Source: UBA6544 sp049601975 (lineage in GTDB: Bacteria; Pseudomonadota; Alphaproteobacteria; UBA8366). Taken from it: a stretch of DNA of 6,482 bases. Positions 1 through 5,653 of the stretch are shown piece after piece. The translations under genes and the position numbers were made by a program. The stretch's first letter is position 1. Each line of letters starts with the position of its first letter. The notes below the pieces were generated by a model. The model was given only the letters and a program-made list of their open reading frames with translations. It did not search any database and was not told the origin of the DNA. Location: NCBI GenBank assembly GCA_049601975.1, contig JBMYRC010000188.1, positions 1 to 6,482 of the forward strand. The letters run 5' to 3'.

Positions 1-16
1 CGCGGATGATTTTCAG

Positions 17-1342
17 ATGAGCGCTACGATTTATGCCCTTTCTTCGGGAGCAGGGCGCGCAGGTGTGGCGGTGGTACGGGTATCTGGCCCACTTGCCGGT
101 GACGTGTTGAAGGAGCTTTCCGGTGATGTGCTACCGTCACCTCGGGCAGTACGTTTGTGCCGGGTACGGATGCCGAAAACCGGAGAGATTTTGGATGAGG
201 GCCTTTCGGTGTGGTTTCCGTCGCCTCGTAGTTTTACCGGTGAGGACATTGTCGAATTTCATATTCATGGTGGTGCAGCGGTGGTCGCGTCCGTGCTGAG
301 GGCAATAGGGGAGTGCGGGGGAACGAGGTTGGCAGAGCCAGGTGAGTTTACCAAACGGGCCTTCCTTAACGACAAGATGGATCTCACAGTGGCGGAAGGT
401 CTGGCGGATTTAATTGATGCCGAGACCGAGGCGCAACGCCGGCAGGCTCGGCGTCAGGCTTCTGGTGCTTTGGGCGAGTTGTATGAGTCTTGGCGAACAC
501 GATTGATGCGCCGTCTCGCCTATGTTGAGGCGGCGATTGATTTTCCGGATGAAGAATTACCCGAGAGGATCTTAACTGATGCTCAAGCGGATATCTTGGG
601 GTTAGAACTAAAACTTACACAACATCTTGATGATGGCAAACTCGGGGAGCGTCTTCGGTCGGGCATTGAGGTGGCTATATTAGGTCCACCGAATGCGGGT
701 AAGTCGAGTTTAATGAATGCGTTGGCGGGACGGGACGCGGCCATTGTGTCAGAGACGGCCGGCACTACTCGGGATGTAATTGAGGTACGGTTGGATTTGG
801 CGGGATTTCCGGTCGTTTTATCGGATACTGCGGGTCTTCGAGAGGTGGAGGAGGGCGTTGAGGCGGAAGGAATTCGACGTGCGCGGGAGCGGGGACGGTC
901 AGCTGATATTAGAGTGGTGGTATTGGATGGATCGTTCGCTTCGGCGCGGGTTGATTCTTTATATGGAGCGGAGGATTCCTTTACTATTCTTAATAAGATA
1001 GACATTGGGCGTTGTGATGTATTGCCTGTTGAGGGTGACCTCGGGCTCTTTCCTTTGTCCGTGCGTACGGGGGAGGGAATCGCTGATTTTATATCGGCTT
1101 TAACTGAGGCCGTTCGAAACCGCTACGATGGTGGTGATGCACCGGTGATTACCCGGGCACGTCACCGGGAATCGGTGGCTGAGTGTCTTGAAGCGCTGCA
1201 GCGGGCGAAAACAGCGCGACTTCCAGAACTCGTGGCGGAGGATCTGCGGCTGGCCATGCGGGCTTTGGGGCGAATCACTGGGACATTTGATGTGGAGGAT
1301 TTACTCGATATCGTGTTTCGTGACTTCTGTATCGGAAAATGA
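17..1342 (+). CDS. mnmE: tRNA modification GTPase MnmE (TrmE), 441 aa
   Basis: MnmE is a cytoplasmic GTPase that works with MnmG to install the 5-carboxymethylaminomethyl group on wobble uridine 34 of a subset of tRNAs, using a tetrahydrofolate-derived carbon. The N-terminal folate-binding domain (about residues 1-120) starts with the family-typical T-I-Y-A-L run and a G-R-A-G-V motif. The G domain sits inside a helical domain: G1 is GPPNAGKSS (223-231), G2 is TAGTTRD (247-253), G3 is DTAG (270-273), G4 is NKID (326-329) and a G5-like SVRTGEG begins at 348. The protein ends with the catalytic CIGK (438-441). Length is close to the usual ~450 residues, and all key motifs are intact. The ATG at 17 matches the family N-terminus, although the frame is open leftward to the window edge. 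A TGA at 18-20 in another frame would overlap this ATG and could be the stop of an upstream gene, which cannot be decided here. A parS site follows the stop codon directly. Confidence 0.97.
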   Translation: MSATIYALSSGAGRAGVAVVRVSGPLAGDVLKELSGDVLPSPRAVRLCRVRMPKTGEILDEGLSVWFPSPRSFTGEDIVEFHIHGGAAVVASVLRAIGECGGTRLAEPGEFTKRAFLNDKMDLTVAEGLADLIDAETEAQRRQARRQASGALGELYESWRTRLMRRLAYVEAAIDFPDEELPERILTDAQADILGLELKLTQHLDDGKLGERLRSGIEVAILGPPNAGKSSLMNALAGRDAAIVSETAGTTRDVIEVRLDLAGFPVVLSDTAGLREVEEGVEAEGIRRARERGRSADIRVVVLDGSFASARVDSLYGAEDSFTILNKIDIGRCDVLPVEGDLGLFPLSVRTGEGIADFISALTEAVRNRYDGGDAPVITRARHRESVAECLEALQRAKTARLPELVAEDLRLAMRALGRITGTFDVEDLLDIVFRDFCIGK

Positions 1343-1358
1343 TGTTTCACGTGAAACA
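1343..1358. promoter_or_regulatory. parS centromere site 1 (ParB binding site)
   Basis: The sequence TGTTTCACGTGAAACA is a perfect 16-bp palindrome and matches the well-known bacterial consensus parS exactly. ParB binds this element, closes into a CTP-dependent clamp and spreads along neighbouring DNA to form the partition complex. The site begins at the base right after the mnmE stop codon (1340-1342), in the spacer before mnmG and 3.4 kb upstream of parB. An exact match to a given 16-mer is not expected by chance in 6.5 kb. Two such matches beside parAB make the assignment very secure. Confidence 0.95.
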
Positions 1359-1360
1359 AT

Positions 1361-1370
1361 TACATATGTA
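1361..1370. repeat. 10-bp palindrome next to parS site 1
   Basis: TACATATGTA is a perfect 10-bp inverted repeat that starts two bases after the parS palindrome. It does not resemble parS. It lies in the 97-bp spacer between mnmE and mnmG (1343-1439). Apart from these two palindromes I see no convincing promoter, terminator or RNA in the spacer. It could be an operator, a -10-like AT element or coincidence, and no function can be assigned from sequence alone. Confidence 0.35.
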
Positions 1371-1439
1371 TCGGGGAAAGGTCGGCGATATTGCATTCTC
1401 TCGCTTGTCACCGGTAGTCCCAGTCCCTAAGTTCCGCCA

Positions 1440-3320
1440 ATGAGCGACCTAGAAAGAACAGCCTGGGATGTCATTGTCATCGGCGGCGGACACGCTGGTT
1501 CGGAGGCTGCGGCCGCGGCGGCGCGGTTTGGCGCGGCGACACTCTTGGTTACCCATAAGCTCGAGACAATTGGTGAGATGTCTTGTAATCCTGCGATCGG
1601 CGGGCTTGCAAAGGGGCATCTTGTTCGGGAAATCGATGCGCTCGATGGAGTGATGGCCCGTGTCATCGATGCTGCCGGCATCCAATTTCGATTGTTGAAT
1701 CGGTCGAAGGGCCCGGCGGTACAGGGTCCGCGTGCGCAGGCTGATCGAAAATTGTATCGCAATGCCATGCAAGCTTTGTTGAGGTCGGACGAGAACTTGG
1801 ATCTGATGGCGGCGGAAGTGGACGATCTCGTTCTTGATCGGGAAGGGTGCGTTTGCGGTGTTGTGCTGGTCGATGGTCGTACATTAACGGCCGGTCGTGT
1901 CACCCTTACCACCGGTACATTTTTGCGCGGACTTATTCATATCGGTGATAAGAAAATTCCGGCGGGCCGAGTGGGTGACGAAGCATCCTACGGTCTTTCT
2001 CGAACGCTGGAACGTGCTGGGTTTTTACTGGGACGCTTGAAGACGGGGACACCGCCGCGCCTAGACGGGCGGACGATAGATTGGCAGAGCCTGGATGAGC
2101 AAAGAGGCGATGATCCTCCCGTGCCGTTCTCCTATTTGACTGAAAAGATTACAACACCGCAGATTTCCTGTCATATCACGGGCACAACTCCGTTGGGCCA
2201 TGAGGTTATTCGGGAGAATTTAGAACGGTCCCCTATGTATTCTGGTCAGATCGAATCCACAGGCCCCCGATACTGCCCGTCCATCGAGGATAAAGTTGTG
2301 CGTTTCGCGGATCGGCATTCGCACCAAATCTTCTTGGAGCCAGAAGGGTTAGACGATCATACGGTCTACCCGAACGGTATTTCTACCTCCTTGCCGGAGG
2401 AGGTTCAACGGGCGCTGCTTGGAACAATCCCGGGATTGGAGCGCGCGACCATTCTGCGGCCCGGCTATGCGATAGAATATGATTATGTGGATCCGCGTGA
2501 ATTACGCGGGAGCCTCGAGACGAAACGTATTCCAGGACTTTATTTGGCCGGTCAGATCAACGGCACGACCGGGTATGAAGAAGCGGCCGCTCAAGGGTTA
2601 ATGGCGGGTCTGAATGCAGCCCGGGCAGCATCTGGCACCGAATCGCTGATTCTGGATCGGGCGGATGCGTATATTGGCGTGATGATCGATGACCTTGTTA
2701 CCAAGGGAACCAATGAGCCGTACCGTATGTTTACCTCGCGCGCCGAATACCGTTTGCGCCTACGTGCGGATAACGCGGATCAGCGCCTGACATCAATTGG
2801 TTTGACGGCGGGATGTGTGAGTTCGGAACGGGAAAGGGTTTGGCGCGATAAGGAAGCGGCGCTAGGGGCGGCGCGTGCATTGGTGGCGTCTACAAAGGCA
2901 AGTCCCAATGAGTTGGCAAAGCATGGCATCGACGTGAGCCTTAATGGTGTAAGCCGTACGGCGTTTGATTTGTTGGCGATGCCAGACGTTTCCGTTGACC
3001 GGCTCGCCGGCATTTGGCCGACGCTGGCCGGAATGGCCTCGGAAATTTCGGAGCAATTAGAGATCGATGCGCTTTATGCGGGCTATCTTGTACGTCAGGA
3101 AGCGGATGTGTTGGCTTATCGCCGGGATGAGGCATTACCGCTTCCGGAAAGCCTGGATTACCAAGCGATCGGTGGATTGTCGACGGAAGTGTGTGAGAAG
3201 CTGAGGGTCTCCCAACCGGCGACTTTAGGGGCGGCGTCCCGCATTTCCGGGGTGACCCCGGCAGCGATTGTCGCTATTCTCCGTCATGTGAAACGCGGGG
3301 TTGCTGAGGTCGGTGACTGA
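1440..3320 (+). CDS. mnmG: tRNA U34 carboxymethylaminomethyl synthase, FAD subunit MnmG (GidA), 626 aa
   Basis: MnmG is the FAD- and NADH-dependent partner of MnmE. It carries out the chemistry of cmnm5 formation on wobble U34 of tRNAs. The N-terminus has the Rossmann dinucleotide-binding motif GGGHAG (15-20) followed by a run of alanines. The conserved CNPAIGG lies at 49-55, PAGR at 174-177, KTGTPPRLD at 201-209 and the Y-C-P-S-I-E-D-K signature at 278-285, with its conserved cysteine at about 279. A second flavin-contacting segment, GQINGTTGYEEAA, starts near 371, and FTSRAEYRLRLR follows near 431. The C-terminal helical region (about 550-620) contacts MnmE and tRNA in characterised homologues. 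Length is normal for the family. The ATG at 1440 is bounded by an in-frame TAA at 1428-1430, so the start is well fixed even though no strong Shine-Dalgarno sequence is visible. The gene is separated from mnmE by 97 bp and overlaps rsmG by 8 bp. Confidence 0.97.
   Translation: MSDLERTAWDVIVIGGGHAGSEAAAAAARFGAATLLVTHKLETIGEMSCNPAIGGLAKGHLVREIDALDGVMARVIDAAGIQFRLLNRSKGPAVQGPRAQADRKLYRNAMQALLRSDENLDLMAAEVDDLVLDREGCVCGVVLVDGRTLTAGRVTLTTGTFLRGLIHIGDKKIPAGRVGDEASYGLSRTLERAGFLLGRLKTGTPPRLDGRTIDWQSLDEQRGDDPPVPFSYLTEKITTPQISCHITGTTPLGHEVIRENLERSPMYSGQIESTGPRYCPSIEDKVVRFADRHSHQIFLEPEGLDDHTVYPNGISTSLPEEVQRALLGTIPGLERATILRPGYAIEYDYVDPRELRGSLETKRIPGLYLAGQINGTTGYEEAAAQGLMAGLNAARAASGTESLILDRADAYIGVMIDDLVTKGTNEPYRMFTSRAEYRLRLRADNADQRLTSIGLTAGCVSSERERVWRDKEAALGAARALVASTKASPNELAKHGIDVSLNGVSRTAFDLLAMPDVSVDRLAGIWPTLAGMASEISEQLEIDALYAGYLVRQEADVLAYRRDEALPLPESLDYQAIGGLSTEVCEKLRVSQPATLGAASRISGVTPAAIVAILRHVKRGVAEVGD
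3306..3309 (+). promoter_or_regulatory. weak ribosome binding site favouring the GTG start of rsmG
   Basis: GAGG lies three bases before the GTG at 3313, inside the last codons of mnmG. The spacing is short, so the support is modest. The alternative TTG at 3301 has only a GGGG run directly against it, and the TTG at 3325 is 15 bases away from this GAGG. GTG 3313 gives an 8-bp overlap with mnmG, which suits translational coupling. Confidence 0.4.
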
Positions 3321-3945
3321 GTATTTGACGGCTGAGCAAGTTGGCGTGCAACTCGGTGTTTCACGTGAAACACTGGAGCGACTCAAAATCTATGTTGAGC
3401 TTTTATTGAAATGGCAACGGGCAATCAACCTCATTGGACCGGGAACGGTCGCCGACGTCTGGGGCCGCCATGTGCTCGACTGCGGACAATTGATGCCTTA
3501 CATTCCGAAGGACAAAACGCCCGTTGTCGATATCGGTTCGGGCGCGGGTCTGCCGGGGCTTATCTTGGCTATCATGGGCGTACCCGATATCAAGCTAGTC
3601 GAATCCGATTCGCGGAAATGCAGCTTCTTGCGCGAAGCAGCCCGAGTAACGAAAACACCTGTCGAGATCGTGGAATCACGTGTGGAACATCTCGAAAATA
3701 TAGTGGCTGGGGTGATAACCGCACGCGCTTTGGCGCCACTCACCAAGCTGACTGAATTATCACAATCAGTTACTACACCGAACACAATCTATTTATTCCT
3801 TAAAGGAAAAAATTTGAAAAACGAATTGACCCACTTAAAGAATAATTGGACAATGAAATTGGAAATTCATCCGAGTGTGACCAATCCGGATGGATCCATT
3901 CTCAAAATGGAGTCCGTTGCCCGTGTCATTGCCGCTCATGATTGA
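3313..3945 (+). CDS. rsmG: 16S rRNA (guanine-527-N7)-methyltransferase RsmG (GidB), 210 aa
   Basis: RsmG uses S-adenosylmethionine to methylate N7 of G527 in 16S rRNA, in the 530 loop of the small ribosomal subunit. Counting from GTG 3313, an N-terminal helical part contains LLLKWQRAINL (30-40). The SAM-binding glycine-rich motif is VVDIGSGAGLPGL (71-83), followed by the acidic strand end LVESDSRKCSFLRE (95-108). TARALAPL (137-143 region) and LFLKGKN (161-167) are typical of the C-terminal half of the family. Length is normal. The start is ambiguous: TTG at 3301 would add four residues. Residues 16-20, V-S-R-E-T, are encoded by the second parS palindrome, so this part of the protein is also constrained as DNA. 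The 3' third is strikingly AT-rich for this window (28 G+C in positions 3771-3870) and contains a candidate promoter. The gene overlaps both mnmG and parA by 8 bp. Confidence 0.95.
   Translation: MTEYLTAEQVGVQLGVSRETLERLKIYVELLLKWQRAINLIGPGTVADVWGRHVLDCGQLMPYIPKDKTPVVDIGSGAGLPGLILAIMGVPDIKLVESDSRKCSFLREAARVTKTPVEIVESRVEHLENIVAGVITARALAPLTKLTELSQSVTTPNTIYLFLKGKNLKNELTHLKNNWTMKLEIHPSVTNPDGSILKMESVARVIAAHD
3357..3372. promoter_or_regulatory. parS centromere site 2, inside rsmG
   Basis: This is a second exact copy of the palindrome TGTTTCACGTGAAACA, 2,014 bp to the right of the first and about 0.6 kb upstream of parA. It lies within the rsmG reading frame, where its core reads Val-Ser-Arg-Glu-Thr. 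The same DNA is thus both a ParB loading site and an N-terminal coding segment. The flanking bases differ from those of site 1, so only the 16-bp element is shared, as expected for a protein-binding site rather than a duplicated segment. Confidence 0.95.
3826..3854 (+). promoter_or_regulatory. candidate sigma70-type promoter for parAB within rsmG
   Basis: TTGACC (3826-3831) matches five of six bases of the -35 consensus. After a 17-bp spacer, GACAAT (3849-3854) matches four of six bases of the -10 consensus. Just upstream, 3805-3825 is rich in A-tracts, resembling an UP element. Transcription would start near 3861, about 77 bases before the parA ATG at 3938. The whole element lies in coding sequence in an AT-rich stretch, where such matches arise by chance more easily, so this is an inference. 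The tight gene overlaps mean that read-through from mnmG and rsmG could also supply parAB. Confidence 0.33.
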
Positions 3946-4756
3946 AGCCAAAACGCCAATGATGGCGCCCGCCGTACACCAAACTCGCATAATCGCGGTT
4001 GCCAATCAGAAGGGTGGTGTCGGCAAGACAACGACAGCCGTCAATTTAGCGACTGCCTTGGCTGCCAATGAGTTGCGCGTGTTGTTGATCGATATCGATG
4101 CGCAGGGAAACGCCAGCACCGGGTTGGATCTGACGCAGCGGGAGGATCGTCCCACCGTCTACGATTTGTTGGTCAATGATACACCGGCCTCCGACGCAAT
4201 TGTCGAAACCATCGTCCCGGGATTGGGGCTGATACCCGCATCCGTGCATCTCGCGGGAGCGGAACTCGAACTCTTGGACGCCGAGAACCGCGAGTTTCGC
4301 TTGTCGGCCGCGCTCGAGGGGCTGAACGACGAGTATGATTATGTCCTGATCGACTGCCCGCCCGCGTTGGGTCTGTTGACGTTGAATGCGCTGTGCGCCG
4401 CCGATTCGGTTTTGGTGCCATTGCAATGCGAGTTTTATGCATTGGAAGGATTGAGTCATCTCGTGCGTACCATCGAACGGGTTCGTCACAGCTTTAACCC
4501 TGAGCTTGAAATTCAAGGTGTCGTGCTGACCATGTACGATCGTCGGAATAATTTGTCGGACATGGTGGCGGCCGACGTTCGAGAGCATTTCGGCGATAAG
4601 GTCTATAAAACCGTAATTCCGCGAAATGTTCGTATTTCCGAAGCGCCGTCTTTCGGAAAACCGGTGCTGTTATACGATTGGCGTTGTGCCGGCAGCCGAG
4701 CCTACATTCATTTGGCCGGTGAAATCCTGAAGCGTGAGCGGGAGCTCGATGTATGA
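3938..4756 (+). CDS. parA: chromosome partitioning ATPase ParA (Soj family), 272 aa
   Basis: ParA is a deviant Walker-type ATPase. In its ATP-bound dimer form it coats the nucleoid and, through cycles of hydrolysis stimulated by ParB, moves the parS-ParB complex. The deviant Walker A motif is KGGVGKTT (25-32), with the signature lysine and the P-loop lysine both present. Walker A' reads DIDAQGN (52-58) and Walker B is VLIDCPP (136-142). The C-terminal part has the chromosomal ParA signature VIPRNVRISEAPSFGKP (226-242) and YIHLAGEIL. There is no N-terminal helix-turn-helix domain, so this is the short chromosomal type. The A' motif has Ala where Pro is usual (D-x-D-P-Q-G-N). The ATG at 3938 gives an 8-bp overlap with rsmG. 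ATGs at 3959 and 3962 are possible alternatives, and the ATG at 3890 would give an implausible 56-bp overlap. The gene ends in a 4-bp ATGA overlap with parB. Confidence 0.96.
   Translation: MIEAKTPMMAPAVHQTRIIAVANQKGGVGKTTTAVNLATALAANELRVLLIDIDAQGNASTGLDLTQREDRPTVYDLLVNDTPASDAIVETIVPGLGLIPASVHLAGAELELLDAENREFRLSAALEGLNDEYDYVLIDCPPALGLLTLNALCAADSVLVPLQCEFYALEGLSHLVRTIERVRHSFNPELEIQGVVLTMYDRRNNLSDMVAADVREHFGDKVYKTVIPRNVRISEAPSFGKPVLLYDWRCAGSRAYIHLAGEILKRERELDV
4741..4744 (+). promoter_or_regulatory. ribosome binding site of parB
   Basis: GGAG sits eight bases before the ATG at 4753, within the final codons of parA. It is the clearest Shine-Dalgarno sequence in the window. It supports 4753 as the parB start and coupled translation of the two proteins. 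Confidence 0.6.
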
Positions 4757-5649
4757 TGACGCAACAAGGCAAACGTAAATCTTTGGGACGCGGGCTCTCG
4801 GCCTTACTCGGCGACGATTTGCCGGAGGAAAGCCCGGCTGCAGTCGGGCATAGCGACGGTAGGACCCTTCCGGTCGAATATCTTCAAACCGGTGCATTCC
4901 AACCGCGCCGGCATTTTGATCCAGATGCACTCCAGGCACTCGCCCAATCTGTGAGAGAAAAGGGTGTCCTAGAGCCAATTTTAGTACGCCGGCTGGACGA
5001 CCAACAAGATCGATACGAAATCATTGCGGGTGAGCGCCGCTGGCGGGCCGCACAAACGGCAGGCCTCCACGATGTGCCGGTAATCGTTAAGGAACTCGAC
5101 GATCAAGAAGCGCTCGAAATTGCGCTAATCGAAAACCTACAACGCGAAGACCTTACTGCCATCGAGGAAGCCGAAGGCTATCGCCGCCTGATGGATCAAT
5201 TCGCGCGCACCCAAGAAGATTTGGCGCGTGAGATCGGCAAAAGTCGTAGCCATGTCGCCAATACGATGCGGCTCCTTGCACTGCCGGAAGACGTTCGCGA
5301 TAAAGTACAGGACGACCAGTTAAGTGCCGGTCACGCGCGCGCGTTGCTCGGCGCCGAAGATCCTAGTGCGGCGGCGGCGGCGGTGATGAAAAAAGCGCTG
5401 AACGTCCGTCAAACCGAAGCCATGATTCGCCGAGAGCGAGACAGTGGGCAAACGAGCGGGTCTCGTCGCGCGGCTGATCCGGATAAGGATCCGAATACCG
5501 CAGCGCTCGAGCGAGATCTCGGTAACCTATTGGGATTAAAGGTAGAAATCGACGAACAGGGCGAATCGGGAACGCTAAAGATGCATTATCGAAGCCTCGA
5601 ACAGCTCGACGACGTCCTACAACGTATTACCGGTGGGGAAAACGCTTAG
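4753..5649 (+). CDS. parB: chromosome partitioning protein ParB (Spo0J family), 298 aa
   Basis: ParB is the CTP-binding DNA clamp that recognises parS, spreads along DNA and triggers ATP hydrolysis by ParA. The basic N-terminus K-R-K-S-L-G-R-G-L-S-A-L-L (7-19) is the conserved segment that stimulates ParA. The CTP-binding/N-terminal domain includes FQPRRHF (49-55), P-I-L-V-R (75-79), the GERRWRAA box (93-100) and ENLQREDLTAIEEA (127-140). A helix-turn-helix region follows at about 152-178, containing T-Q-E-D-L-A and SRSHVANTMRLL. A hydrophilic linker (about 226-250) leads to the C-terminal dimerisation domain, ending near Y-R-S-L-E-Q-L-D. Length is typical. Five GCG codons in a row (5368-5382) encode an alanine run. 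The start overlaps the parA stop by 4 bp, and an ATG one codon downstream is an alternative. Its targets are the two perfect parS sites upstream. The stop codon is 4 bp from the convergent holA stop. Confidence 0.97.
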   Translation: MMTQQGKRKSLGRGLSALLGDDLPEESPAAVGHSDGRTLPVEYLQTGAFQPRRHFDPDALQALAQSVREKGVLEPILVRRLDDQQDRYEIIAGERRWRAAQTAGLHDVPVIVKELDDQEALEIALIENLQREDLTAIEEAEGYRRLMDQFARTQEDLAREIGKSRSHVANTMRLLALPEDVRDKVQDDQLSAGHARALLGAEDPSAAAAAVMKKALNVRQTEAMIRRERDSGQTSGSRRAADPDKDPNTAALERDLGNLLGLKVEIDEQGESGTLKMHYRSLEQLDDVLQRITGGENA

Positions 5650-5653
5650 AGGA

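Noticed and set aside
1343..1439. Replication origin in the mnmE-mnmG spacer, suggested by the nearby parS sites.
   Set aside because: The spacer has no DnaA-box cluster and no AT-rich unwinding region, and is only 97 bp long. The parS sites alone do not mark an origin.
1427..1912. 161-codon open frame on the minus strand across the start of mnmG.
   Set aside because: Low-complexity Ser/Thr/Arg/Ala composition typical of an antisense shadow; mnmG is clearly the gene here.
3280..3295. Degenerate parS-like element at the end of mnmG with a GTGAAAC right half.
   Set aside because: About 11 of 16 positions match and the central CACGTG is broken, so it is not a credible site beside two perfect copies.
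3674..3689. CACGTG hexamer in rsmG, sharing the parS centre.
   Set aside because: Outside the hexamer only a few bases agree (about 9 of 16), as expected by chance.
4046..4588. 180-codon open frame on the minus strand across parA.
   Set aside because: It lies fully opposite a conserved parA, shows no recognisable motif, and is explained by the codon pattern of the real gene.
5368..5382. Five tandem GCG triplets in parB as a possible functional repeat.
   Set aside because: It only encodes a short alanine run in a helix-prone region between conserved domains; this is common in GC-rich genes.
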